Assembly: GCA_947627985.1 (NCBI GenBank)
Contig: CANQYD010000008.1
Location: 1 to 60,140 of the forward strand
Source: an uncultured Clostridia bacterium
Lineage (GTDB): Bacteria; Bacillota; Clostridia; Oscillospirales; Ruminococcaceae
Length of the DNA stretch: 60,140 nt
Direction: 5' to 3'
A model generated the notes under the pieces. That model was given only the letters and a program-made list of their open reading frames with translations, had not been told where the DNA came from and searched no databases. The position numbers were made by a program, and so were the translations under genes. Below are positions 26,317-35,335 of this stretch, in pieces. The number at the start of each line of letters is the position of its first letter. Position 1 is the first letter of the stretch.

Positions 26317-27438
26317 TTACATACCGGTCAGACCGGAACGCGCAAGACCTTCGGTGAAGTGCTTTTGCAGGAAGATGTACATGACCAGAATCGGCGCGAT
26401 TGAGAGCAGGCAGCCCGATTCAAGCCAGACGATCTTCTTTCTTGTGCCGACCTGAGCGCCGTTAAAGAGGAGCTGGTCGAGGTCGTTTGACAGCTTCTGA
26501 AGCTGAAGCGCGACGGTGTGGTAGCTGTTGAAGTAGGTGGAAGAGATGTAGTAGTCGTTCCAGTACCAGACGATGGAGAAGAGGAATACGGTCAGGAACG
26601 CGGACGAGGCGTTCGGGATCATGATCTTGACAAAGGTCTTGAAGGGTCCGCAGCCGTCTAAGTATGCGGCGTCTTCGAGCTCGATCGGCAGTCCTCTGAA
26701 GAACTGGCGGAAGATGAAGATGAAGAGTCCCGACTTGATACCGTTTGCAAAGATCGCCGGCGCGTACATGACGATCGGAACATCGATCATCGAGCAGTAG
26801 AGCGAGCCGTCAAATTCGGAGACCTGAATGGTCTTGCCGAAGATTGTCTTGACTCCCATGGAGGCAAGCAGCTTGACAAGTCCGAAGCCCTTGAAGAACG
26901 CCCACTGCAAGTAAAGCGGAATGACGGTGATCTGCGGGGGGACGATGATCTGCATGATCACGAGCGCGAAGCAGATGCCCTTGCCCTTGAAGTTGAATCT
27001 TGCGAGACCGTAGCCGGTTATAGCGCAGGTCACGACCGACAGAAGCGAGCAGACGAGGTTCAGCTTAACAGTGTTCCAAAGGGTCATGCCGAAGTCCATG
27101 ACTTCCCAGGTATCGATCATGTTTGAAAGCGTTAAGGACTTAGGCAGCCAGATGACGGACGGGTCTGTCATCTGAATGTTGGGTCTGAAAGCCGTCGAGA
27201 ACATGTAGATAAGCGGGTAGAGGATGACGAAGCAGAGCCCGAAGAGAATGAGGAACCTGAAGAAGGGCCATACTTTGCTCATCAATGCCTTACGCCTTAA
27301 ATAAGCGGTGTGCTCGGGGGATACTATGCGCTCGTCCAAAGTGCCTGCCTTCTTGGCGGCTTTATATGCCTTATGCCGCTCTTTGAGGGCTTTTGCACGT
27401 TCTTTTTCAAACAGTTTTTCTTCTTTTGCAGTTGCCAT
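26317..27438 (-). CDS. Carbohydrate ABC transporter permease (MalG type), pair 2
   Basis: 373 aa, with a Lys/Glu-rich N-terminal extension of about 60 residues before the first membrane helix (FFRFLILFGLCFVILYPLIY). Six membrane helices and the EAA loop LEDAAYLDGCGPFKTFVKIM that docks the ATPase. The tail ends EGLARSGLTGM, typical of MalG-like permeases. AAAGGAGG precedes the ATG. Partner of the MalF-type permease encoded 13 bases upstream. A pair-2 solute-binding protein is not encoded here, so it may share the large binding protein of the cluster. Confidence 0.88.
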   Translation of the reverse strand: MATAKEEKLFEKERAKALKERHKAYKAAKKAGTLDERIVSPEHTAYLRRKALMSKVWPFFRFLILFGLCFVILYPLIYMFSTAFRPNIQMTDPSVIWLPKSLTLSNMIDTWEVMDFGMTLWNTVKLNLVCSLLSVVTCAITGYGLARFNFKGKGICFALVIMQIIVPPQITVIPLYLQWAFFKGFGLVKLLASMGVKTIFGKTIQVSEFDGSLYCSMIDVPIVMYAPAIFANGIKSGLFIFIFRQFFRGLPIELEDAAYLDGCGPFKTFVKIMIPNASSAFLTVFLFSIVWYWNDYYISSTYFNSYHTVALQLQKLSNDLDQLLFNGAQVGTRKKIVWLESGCLLSIAPILVMYIFLQKHFTEGLARSGLTGM

Positions 27439-27451
27439 AGCTATCCCTCCT

Positions 27452-28459
27452 TTATACCTCGTAGTAAACGAATTTGTTGAGTATCGGCAGGACGATGCAC
27501 AGCGCCGCGATTACTATCGCGAAGTATGCCCACGCCATAGCCGCCGAATAACCGTGGTTCCAGCCGGAAGCCTCTCTTAAAACTATCGTCATGACGCCGT
27601 TTGCCGGGTCGATGAAGGAGTCGACGATAGTGTAGATGAGGTTTGTGACGATCATCGGGCTGATGTAGGGGATCGTGATCTTCCAGAAGAATTCCCAAGC
27701 CGTAGCGCCTTCGATGGAGGCTGCTTCACGCGCCGAAACAGGGATATTCTGCAAAGCGGAGAGGAAGATGATGATCTGGATACCGGAATCCCAGACGAGG
27801 TTGAATACGTTTGACGTTACCGTCGATATCAGATCCGTGACCTTATCCGAGATGTTGTACACGCCCAAGAAATTCAGCAGTGCGCCCGTCATATCCGTCT
27901 CGAACATTGTCGAGAACGCTTCCGCGCCTCCCGAGTAGCCCGAGGTGTCCATATCGCCGTTGATGATCGAGATAACGGGTCCCGTGGCGATGATGACGGG
28001 GAGGAAGAATACCGCTCTTGCGAAGGTTCTGCCTCTGAATTTCTGGTTTAAGATGACCGCGATGAATATCGAGAAGATAATGATTAGCGGGGTCTGCCAG
28101 AGGGTGTCCTTTAAGACGACGAGGAGAGCCTCGGTGTATTCGGTGTCCTTTCTGAACGCGTCGATGTAGTTCTGAATGCCGATGAAGGTTGTGCTCATGT
28201 GTCCGAGCTCGACCTTTGTGGTGTTCAAAGAGTACCAGAATGATACGAGCAGAGGTCTGATAAAGAAGTAGAGGGAGCCGATGATCCAGATCGCCAGGAA
28301 TCCGTAGGCGTAGAGGGCTTTTCTGCGCTCATAGGCGATCCTCATGCCCTTTACTTTAGGGGCTTTTTCAGGCTTAGGCTCCTTGACCTTGGGCTCTTTG
28401 ACCTTTGGCGCCTTGACCTCCTTGACCGCTTTTACGGTCTCGTTTTGGGTGTCAGCCAT
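27452..28459 (-). CDS. Sugar ABC transporter permease (MalF type), pair 2
   Basis: 335 aa with a highly basic N-terminal tail carrying short KVKEP/KAPKVK repeats (about residues 10-40), then six membrane helices. The EAA loop SAREAASIEGATAWEFFWKI is intact. It starts inside the stop of the DUF5696 gene (TAATG overlap), so expression is coupled to it. Works as the heterodimer partner of the next gene. Confidence 0.88.
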   Translation of the reverse strand: MADTQNETVKAVKEVKAPKVKEPKVKEPKPEKAPKVKGMRIAYERRKALYAYGFLAIWIIGSLYFFIRPLLVSFWYSLNTTKVELGHMSTTFIGIQNYIDAFRKDTEYTEALLVVLKDTLWQTPLIIIFSIFIAVILNQKFRGRTFARAVFFLPVIIATGPVISIINGDMDTSGYSGGAEAFSTMFETDMTGALLNFLGVYNISDKVTDLISTVTSNVFNLVWDSGIQIIIFLSALQNIPVSAREAASIEGATAWEFFWKITIPYISPMIVTNLIYTIVDSFIDPANGVMTIVLREASGWNHGYSAAMAWAYFAIVIAALCIVLPILNKFVYYEV

Positions 28460-31005
28460 TATTTCAAACCTCCTTTAACATAATCCTGATAGTTATAGCT
28501 CTTGCCGCCGGCGGTGATATTGCCGCTTGAGAGGTCCACAACAGTCTGATAGCCGTTGGAGTAGGTGGTGGTGATTACCTTGCCGTCCACCTCGTAGTCG
28601 GTGATGGTGGCGTCTTTAGCGCCCGAGAGCACCTCGTCCACAAGCTTATACGCACCCGCCGCTTCCTCGAGCCAGCCGTCATAGCAGGCGTAGAAGAGGT
28701 TGACGTAATCGGTGTTCACAAGCTCCGCGGCTTCATCGTGAATGAAGTCGAAGTGGATATTGGAGCCTGCCGCGATAGCTTTCAGAACCGCGACCGTTGT
28801 ATCGGGAGTGCCGTTTACAGCCTCGCAGGCGTAATCGACATATCCGTGAAGGACCATCTGATAGAACGGGACGTCGTAATCGGTGACCTTGAACTGGCTC
28901 GACTTGAGCGTCAGGTTGTCGACCCTGTTGACCCACGGGATCAGGTAGGCGTTAGGCGCGTCCGCGATGACCTTGCCGACGGTTTCCTTTGCGCTCTTGT
29001 AGTAGTCGATGATGTAATCGGCAGTCACGCAGCGGTTGGTGCGGTTCTTGTTGGAGAAGTCGCTCCAAAGTGTGGAGGAGACGATTCCGAGACCTGCGCC
29101 CTGATCAAACTTTCCGAGGTTTTTGACGACCTTGTTTGAAAGCTTTGAGATGGATTTCGGGCTCATCAGAGCCGGTGCGACGCCGGAATCGGGCGTGCCG
29201 TAGGCGATGTTGTAGCTGTACTGTCTTGAATATGACTTGGAGACTCTGTAAGCAGTGTTAAAGAGCGTCCAGAAGCCGTTGCCGTTGTTTTTAAACGTAA
29301 TTCCGGTGACGGAAGCGTAGTAATCAACTCCCTGATCGGCAAAGCTCTTGAGCATCTTCTTGTAAGCGCTCTTGCCGCCCAAGCATCCCGCGACGGAATC
29401 GCCGGTGTCGATCTTGTTTGACATGGAGTCGTTGGACCAGTCGTTGTAGTTGACAACGATCTTGTCGGCGCCCATCTCCTTGAGCTGGGATACGATATCG
29501 ACGGCTTCATCAAACTTCGTGTAAGAAGTCTTGAGCTTGATCGGGAAGCCTAAGATCGACTTCGACTTCAAAGTTCCGCCGTAGAAATCGACATAAAGCG
29601 CAGGATCGGAAGCGTCGGCATTTTTGGCAAGGCTCTTTTCCTCGATGAGGTAATTTCTGTAGACCTCGGCGATATCGCCTATGCTGACCTCTTCGCCGTC
29701 GGAGGAGGAGACGGGATAATATCTCACGCCGATCTCCGGAACGCCTATCTTGCCGTCGCCCTTTTCATAAACGGTGATGGCTGAGGAGTCGCCGGTCATG
29801 TAGTAGTCGTCGGTGGAGCGAAGCGTGAAGGAGAAGTAGCAGTTATTGTACCAGGAGTTCTCCTGCTTCGAGTAGCTGACGTTTGCGTTGACCTTCGAGA
29901 AGGTGTCGCCCTCGGAGGCGATCATGACCCAGCCGGTGTCGCCGGTGACGAGCGCCATGACCGGAAGATATGCCTGCTCGGTCTGATCCGGCTCGACTTC
30001 CTTGACTTGGGTGATGTCTCTGCCGTAGACATCCTGAGTGTAGTCGGCATATGCTCCCTTGCCGTTGTTAAGGCGGATTATCGCGCCGGAGCCGTCGGGG
30101 ACGAACATATAGCCTTCCTGATCTTCTGTAGCCGCCGCAAAGTAGGGTGCCATCGCGACTTCGGTGAGGATTATGGTGTCGCTCTCGGCTTCGGTATCGT
30201 CCTTGATCTCCTCTTTATAGCCGTTGCGCTCTTTGATCTCATCGGTCGGGGTGTAAATATGTACATAGTCGTCATATAAATCGATGTAGACAGGGAATTG
30301 AACTCCTGCTGTACGCCAACTGTAAGTGATCTTAATGCCCTTATCGGTAGGCTCCATCTTCGTATTGCCTTTTTCGGTAGACTCTCTGTAAGAGTAAAGG
30401 AAAGCGGAAGATGTGATCAGATCGGTGGCGTTGCCGTATTTATAAGCAACTGTACTCATACGGTTCTTTCTGAGGCTTGATTTCTTGGTAGATGTATCCG
30501 CAAGTGCATTGATCGGATTCGTCCATGAAATCTTACCGAGCTGCTTGTCATAGATTCCGACTCTTTCCATCGTCGGCTCGGGATCGTCTCCCTCTTCCTC
30601 AGCGACAAGACCCTCGTCGTAGTAGAGAATGAAGCGGTCGTTCTCGGCTGCTACCAAGCAGTTTGCAAGCGCTTCGTCGTCGGAGATAAGAGCCGCCGCG
30701 GCGTCTTCATCTTCATCTCCGCCGGATTCTGCGGGAGCTTCCTCTGCGGGCTCTTCCTCAGCGGGAGCCTCTTCTTCGGGAACTTCCTCGGGATTTTCCT
30801 CTGCGGGTGCCTCTTCCGGATTATCTTCGGGAGCCGCTTCCTCCTCGGGATCGACCGTGTTATTGTCCTCCGCGGTCCCGTCCAAGACGGGAGCGTCTTC
30901 GGGTGCGGCTTCTTCGGTATCTGCAAATGCGGAAGCCGCAAGTGTGCTCATGAGCATTACCGCTGCCAGCAGGCAAGCCAGTAATTTAAGAAATTTACTT
31001 TTCAT
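28459..31005 (-). CDS. DUF5696-type large secreted protein
   Basis: 848 aa from the ATG at 31005 (an earlier in-frame TTG adjoins the upstream stop). Signal peptide with LACLLAAVMLMSTLAASAFA, then an acidic, Pro-rich stretch of EEAPAEE-like units (about residues 30-105) and a large folded domain of about 700 residues with many Tyr/Asp and strand-helix alternation, which resembles DUF5696 proteins. That family is found next to sugar ABC transporters and may be a distant glycosidase or glycan-binding fold; this is not established. No cell-wall anchor was found, so it could be released or held by partners. Confidence 0.65.
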   Translation of the reverse strand: MKSKFLKLLACLLAAVMLMSTLAASAFADTEEAAPEDAPVLDGTAEDNNTVDPEEEAAPEDNPEEAPAEENPEEVPEEEAPAEEEPAEEAPAESGGDEDEDAAAALISDDEALANCLVAAENDRFILYYDEGLVAEEEGDDPEPTMERVGIYDKQLGKISWTNPINALADTSTKKSSLRKNRMSTVAYKYGNATDLITSSAFLYSYRESTEKGNTKMEPTDKGIKITYSWRTAGVQFPVYIDLYDDYVHIYTPTDEIKERNGYKEEIKDDTEAESDTIILTEVAMAPYFAAATEDQEGYMFVPDGSGAIIRLNNGKGAYADYTQDVYGRDITQVKEVEPDQTEQAYLPVMALVTGDTGWVMIASEGDTFSKVNANVSYSKQENSWYNNCYFSFTLRSTDDYYMTGDSSAITVYEKGDGKIGVPEIGVRYYPVSSSDGEEVSIGDIAEVYRNYLIEEKSLAKNADASDPALYVDFYGGTLKSKSILGFPIKLKTSYTKFDEAVDIVSQLKEMGADKIVVNYNDWSNDSMSNKIDTGDSVAGCLGGKSAYKKMLKSFADQGVDYYASVTGITFKNNGNGFWTLFNTAYRVSKSYSRQYSYNIAYGTPDSGVAPALMSPKSISKLSNKVVKNLGKFDQGAGLGIVSSTLWSDFSNKNRTNRCVTADYIIDYYKSAKETVGKVIADAPNAYLIPWVNRVDNLTLKSSQFKVTDYDVPFYQMVLHGYVDYACEAVNGTPDTTVAVLKAIAAGSNIHFDFIHDEAAELVNTDYVNLFYACYDGWLEEAAGAYKLVDEVLSGAKDATITDYEVDGKVITTTYSNGYQTVVDLSSGNITAGGKSYNYQDYVKGGLK

Positions 31006-31029
31006 AACTTTACTCACTTTCTGCTTCAA

Positions 31030-31665
31030 TCAGCTTCGTACTCGGTAGAGTATCTCGGTGTAAATTGTTGCGAAGAATACATAGACCTGCTGGAACAGCG
31101 ACATTATCAGAGCTAAAAGGATCAGGATAATGAGCATTCCGACGACGGTGAATATCATCGTCACGATGGTCACGGTGAAGTTGTACTGATGGCACGCCTT
31201 CATGCCGAAGATCATTAGGATCACGCTCCACCAAAGACCGATCTGGTAGATTGCGGTATACCAGATGCTCTCGTCAAGGGTCAGGAAGTAGGAGATCGCA
31301 GTGGAGAGGAAGTTGCCGATTATGAACGGCACCAAGGCGTAGGCGGAGTAGATCGCGACCCTGCGCATATTTCCCTCGCCGTCAAAGAGCGTGCAAAGGC
31401 TCCAGTTTGCGACGACCCATGTCGCGTAATACGCAACGGACTGAACGAGTATCGGAACGATGTTGAAGATATCGGAATATCCGCGAGGGTTATATGCGAA
31501 TCCTCCGTAACGGGTGCTGAAAACCTGCGAGGCAAACAGCAGGAAAACGATAAAGAACGCGATCTTGAGCGATCCGGCTTTCTTCCATCTCATATCCTCA
31601 AACCCTTCGGTCGGGTGGAATATGACGTGCTTGACCCATGCCCAAGGTTTCATATCATAGATCAT
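31030..31665 (-). CDS. Yip1-family membrane protein
   Basis: 211 aa with the N-terminal lead KPWAWVKHVIFHPTEGFEDM typical of bacterial YIP1 proteins (PF04893 type) followed by five membrane segments. Function in bacteria is unknown. The ATG overlaps the stop of the NHL gene (ATGA), so both are coupled. In clostridia and paenibacilli such genes recur beside NHL/TPR and DUF5696 proteins, which agrees with this layout, though I recall this only as a pattern and have not searched. Confidence 0.75.
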   Translation of the reverse strand: MIYDMKPWAWVKHVIFHPTEGFEDMRWKKAGSLKIAFFIVFLLFASQVFSTRYGGFAYNPRGYSDIFNIVPILVQSVAYYATWVVANWSLCTLFDGEGNMRRVAIYSAYALVPFIIGNFLSTAISYFLTLDESIWYTAIYQIGLWWSVILMIFGMKACHQYNFTVTIVTMIFTVVGMLIILILLALIMSLFQQVYVFFATIYTEILYRVRS

Positions 31666-33332
31666 TTGCCTCTGCCCCCTTTCTTAACTTTGTCAACGAC
31701 GCTCACGGCGATGTTTTTACACCCGTCCGCAAGCTTGCCGATGCCGGTTGCGATGAGCTTTTGCGGGATTTTTCCCTTGCGCTGCAATACTTTAACGACG
31801 ATGTAAAGTATAACAAGCGCCAAGATGATGAATACATAAAGGGTGAAGTTCTTTCTTAAGCCCTCCTGACGGTTAGCCTCGAACGCCTTGTCGTACTCCT
31901 TGGAATAGTAAGAGAGTTTTGAGTATTTCATGGCGCCCTCGTAATCGTCCTGATTGTAAAGGGCTTTTGTGACGCCGACAAGACCCATGTAGTAGGCTCC
32001 GTCGCGCTTTAAGACTTCCTTCCAGATGTCGTAGGCTTCTTCGTAAAGTCCCTGATTGTGAAGGGCGATAGCCTCGTGGACATAGGAGCCGAACTCGGTC
32101 ATTCCGAAGACGGTGATGTCGTTGTTACGACCGTCTAAGATGTAGATTTTGTCCTCCCAAGTCTCGATGGCGTTCGGGTTTGAGAATCCGCCGCGCTGCT
32201 CTTCCTGATCGAATCCGAAGATGAAGAGGAGGTTGCATCTCTCGTCATACTGGAATACGCGTCCCGAGGTGTAGTCGAGGATATTGATGAACTTGTCGTC
32301 CGAGACTGCGATATCGGTAAGACGGGTGGCGTATGTCGTGCCGTTATATGTAACGGAAATCTGATCGCCGAAGGAGTTGTTATCGGCTGTTCTCTCAAGG
32401 ATATTGTAGCCCGCGGGGTTCATCTTCTTGACCGCGTCGGTGGTGGCGTTTGCGACCTCGGTGACGGTGTAGATGAAGCCTTCGTCGTCGATGTCGAAGT
32501 TAGCGTACTCAACAGGGGTGGACTTCGTAAGAGACGCTATCTGCTCTTCGGAAGCTATCTTTCTCCAGAGCTTGTTTCTTATGACGTCCGCCGTGACTTC
32601 AACTCTGTTTGCGCCGTAGTAACCAACGAATGAGCCGGAATCTGAGAACATTATAGCGCCCTTATTGACAGCCGGGCAGATGACGTAGACGTTTTTAGCG
32701 GCGTCGACGAGAACCTTTGTGCAGTAGAAGGACTGCGACTCATAAAGAGCGGTCTCGGGCTTGTAGTATTCCTGCAAAATCCTTGCAGTGGTGGGAGTTT
32801 CGGCAACGCATTTTACGATTCTTTGGTTGTCTCTGTCGGCGATGTACATGACGTCGTCCTCATCGACAAAGATACCGTAAGGAGCCTTTAAGTTGTCGGC
32901 GTCGACCTCGATCTCGTTGCCCTCTTCATCGGTAACGATATGCTTTGAAGTGGAGCCGGGGAAGGTCTTGAAAACTGCTAAAAGCTCAAAGTCGCTTGAA
33001 AGCTTGACGATTCTGTTGTTTCCGGTATCGACGATATAAATCTCGCCCTTTTTGGATACGAAGAAGTCCTTCATATCCGAGAAGTTGACGTTCTCGTCGT
33101 CCGAGATGTAAAATTCCGAGGTGGGGTCCTGAACCCGCTCAAGACCGATATCGCGATAGTTTACGGTCTGAACGACTTCATAGCCCGCCTGAGAGGGGAG
33201 CGCGTTATACCACGCGTCGTAGTTATAGGTAGTGTAGGGATCAACTGCGCTGACAGTCGCGCACATAAGCGAGAGCGAAAGCGCTGCAGCGATCAGTACA
33301 GCCGTTAAGTTTTTAAGTTTCATACTTTTCAC
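31662..33332 (-). CDS. NHL-repeat protein with C-terminal TPR-like region and membrane anchor
   Basis: 556 aa from GTG 33332 (AAAGGTG about seven bases before); an ATG three codons in is an alternative. Signal peptide or anchor (TAVLIAAALSLSLMCATVSA), then at least three NHL-type blades (GEIYIVDTGNNRIVKLS, VMYIADRDNQRIVKC, KIYILDGRNNDITVF), a TPR-like helical stretch (NQGLYEEAYDIWKEVLKR, QDDYEGAMKYSKLSYYS) and a C-terminal membrane helix (LYVFIILALVILYIVVKVL) with a basic tail. It is thus an extracellular beta-propeller held to the membrane. Probably a glycan-binding or scaffold role; this is inference. Confidence 0.8.
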   Translation of the reverse strand: MKSMKLKNLTAVLIAAALSLSLMCATVSAVDPYTTYNYDAWYNALPSQAGYEVVQTVNYRDIGLERVQDPTSEFYISDDENVNFSDMKDFFVSKKGEIYIVDTGNNRIVKLSSDFELLAVFKTFPGSTSKHIVTDEEGNEIEVDADNLKAPYGIFVDEDDVMYIADRDNQRIVKCVAETPTTARILQEYYKPETALYESQSFYCTKVLVDAAKNVYVICPAVNKGAIMFSDSGSFVGYYGANRVEVTADVIRNKLWRKIASEEQIASLTKSTPVEYANFDIDDEGFIYTVTEVANATTDAVKKMNPAGYNILERTADNNSFGDQISVTYNGTTYATRLTDIAVSDDKFINILDYTSGRVFQYDERCNLLFIFGFDQEEQRGGFSNPNAIETWEDKIYILDGRNNDITVFGMTEFGSYVHEAIALHNQGLYEEAYDIWKEVLKRDGAYYMGLVGVTKALYNQDDYEGAMKYSKLSYYSKEYDKAFEANRQEGLRKNFTLYVFIILALVILYIVVKVLQRKGKIPQKLIATGIGKLADGCKNIAVSVVDKVKKGGRGK

Positions 33333-33379
33333 CGCTTATCACCTTTCAATAAATTTTTAACGATGTCTTAACTATTGAA

Positions 33380-34354
33380 TTAGTCCTTCATACCGGAGTT
33401 AGCCATGGTCTCCATGACGTTAGACTGGGCAATCAGGAATATGACAAGCGGAGGGATCATCAGAACGACGGCGGAGGCGTAGATGATGCCCTGTCTCGCG
33501 ATACCGGAGGCTGCGATCTGCGACATGATGGTCGGCAGGGTCTTTAAGCTCTCCTTGTAGACGAGCGCACCGCCTTGGACGTTCCATGCGCCTTGGAAGA
33601 CGAAGATGATAAGCGTCGCTATAGCGGGCTTCTGGTTCGGGATGACGACCTGCCAGCAGGTCCTGAAAGCTCCCGCGCCGTCGACTCTTGCGGCGTCGAT
33701 GATGGCGTCGTTGATGGTTGACATGTTCTGCCTCATCAGGTACAGACCCATCGAAGTCGCGACGTTAGGAAGGATCATCGCCCAGTAGGTGTTGATCATT
33801 CCCATCTTCGCCATGATGACGAACTGCATGATCCACGTCGCCGTTGATGTGAAGAGCATCGAGGTGACGATCAGCTGGTTTGCGAATTTGTAGCCGGGAA
33901 TGTGCGGGCACTTAGCCAGAACGTAAGCGCAGCAGCAGACTACAAAGACGTGCATGATGGTGATCGCAATCGTGATGAATACCGAGTTGAACACGTATCT
34001 CGAGAAGGGAACCCAGAGGTTGCCCGCAACTTTGAAGAGGTTCGAGAAGTTCTCGGCGGTGGGCTGCTGAACATAGAGCTTAGGCGGGAATACGAAGAGC
34101 TCGCTGATCGGCTTTAAGGACTGAACGATGGAGTAGTAGAGCGGGAATACCATGAAGATTCCCAGCAGGCAGAGGAGAATGAATATGCAGATATCTCCGC
34201 CCAAAGAGCCGTTTATATGCTTGCCCTTTGACTTTTTGACTCTCGCCTTTTCGATGTCGCCTCTCTTTTTCTGGCGCTTCTTTAACTTTTTAAGCGCTTT
34301 TGCATTCGCTGCTTCCAGCGATTCCGGAACCATTTCCTTTGTGATTTCAGCCAA
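33380..34354 (-). CDS. Carbohydrate ABC transporter permease (MalG type), pair 1
   Basis: 324 aa from a TTG with AGGAGGGG seven bases before it. Basic N-terminal tail (KALKKLKKRQKKRGDIEKA), six membrane helices and an EAA loop DAARVDGAGAFRTCWQVVI. Starts 14 bases after the pair-1 MalF-type gene and forms a heterodimer with it. Both basic tails of the cluster's permeases are unusually long and may contact the ATPase or membrane. Confidence 0.88.
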   Translation of the reverse strand: MAEITKEMVPESLEAANAKALKKLKKRQKKRGDIEKARVKKSKGKHINGSLGGDICIFILLCLLGIFMVFPLYYSIVQSLKPISELFVFPPKLYVQQPTAENFSNLFKVAGNLWVPFSRYVFNSVFITIAITIMHVFVVCCCAYVLAKCPHIPGYKFANQLIVTSMLFTSTATWIMQFVIMAKMGMINTYWAMILPNVATSMGLYLMRQNMSTINDAIIDAARVDGAGAFRTCWQVVIPNQKPAIATLIIFVFQGAWNVQGGALVYKESLKTLPTIMSQIAASGIARQGIIYASAVVLMIPPLVIFLIAQSNVMETMANSGMKD

Positions 34355-34368
34355 GATATTCCCCTCCT

Positions 34369-35322
34369 TTAATCAGTGTATTTGCTGAGCACGCTTCTGA
34401 TAACGTGGTTGCATATCAGCATTACCGCGAAGAGTACGAAGCATATTGCGGACGCGTAACCCATCTCGTAACGGATAGAGCCGTAGTCGTTCGCGTGGTT
34501 CATGATCGTGTGGACCGCGTATCCCGTCGAAGGCAGTCCGCAGAGCGCCTGACCGACTGAGCCGACGGTGAACGCACCGGATATTGCCAAAACGGCTGCG
34601 AACAGAAGCGACGGACCCATAGCGGGGATAGTGATCGTGAAGAGCTCCTGGAAGCGGTTCTGGATTCCTTCGATGGCGCCCGCTTCATAGAGTGCGGTAT
34701 CGATTCCCTGGAAGCCCGCGCGCAATGCAAGGAAGCCTGCGCCCATCGACATCCAGAGCTGGACGATGATGACGACGGTCATCATGTACGTCACGTCCGT
34801 CAGCCACTGTTTTGCGGAATTTATGATTCCGAAGTCCAAAAGTACGGAGTTTAAGTATCCGTAGGAGTCGCCAGAGAAGACGAGCTGCCAGATTACGAAT
34901 GCCGACGGCGTCATCGACGGAGCGTAGAACACGAAGGTGAAGAATACCTTGAGGAAGGGGTTCATCTCGTTGATGAGCCATGCAAGCAGGAAGCTCAGTA
35001 CGTAGGAGAACGGACCCGTAAAGACCGCAAGGATCAGGGTGTTCTTGACCGCGATGAGGAATACGTCATCGTTTACGAACAGGGAGTAGAAGTTCTGAAG
35101 TCCTATGTAGCGCGGGAACTGAACGAGGTTGAAGCTCGTCAGACCGAGCGGCAGGGACATCACGACCGGTACTACTGTGAAGAGCGTGAACAGAATGAAG
35201 AAAGGAAGCATCATCCAGTAGCATGCCTGATTCATCTTCATCAGGTGAAGAGTGTACGCCGACTTGCTTTCGGTGTTGATCGGCTTCGGCTTTTTGACCT
35301 CGGCTGTTTTATCTTTTGCCAT
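34369..35322 (-). CDS. Sugar ABC transporter permease (MalF type), pair 1
   Basis: 317 aa, six membrane helices and EAA loop LYEAGAIEGIQNRFQELFTI. Follows the giant binding-protein gene by 13 bases, AAGGAGGG before the ATG. The usual order (binding protein, MalF, MalG) is kept for this pair; the sugar-type MsmX ATPase is absent from the window and two LolD-like ATPases precede the binding protein instead. Confidence 0.9.
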   Translation of the reverse strand: MAKDKTAEVKKPKPINTESKSAYTLHLMKMNQACYWMMLPFFILFTLFTVVPVVMSLPLGLTSFNLVQFPRYIGLQNFYSLFVNDDVFLIAVKNTLILAVFTGPFSYVLSFLLAWLINEMNPFLKVFFTFVFYAPSMTPSAFVIWQLVFSGDSYGYLNSVLLDFGIINSAKQWLTDVTYMMTVVIIVQLWMSMGAGFLALRAGFQGIDTALYEAGAIEGIQNRFQELFTITIPAMGPSLLFAAVLAISGAFTVGSVGQALCGLPSTGYAVHTIMNHANDYGSIRYEMGYASAICFVLFAVMLICNHVIRSVLSKYTD

Positions 35323-35335
35323 TTCTGTCCCTCCT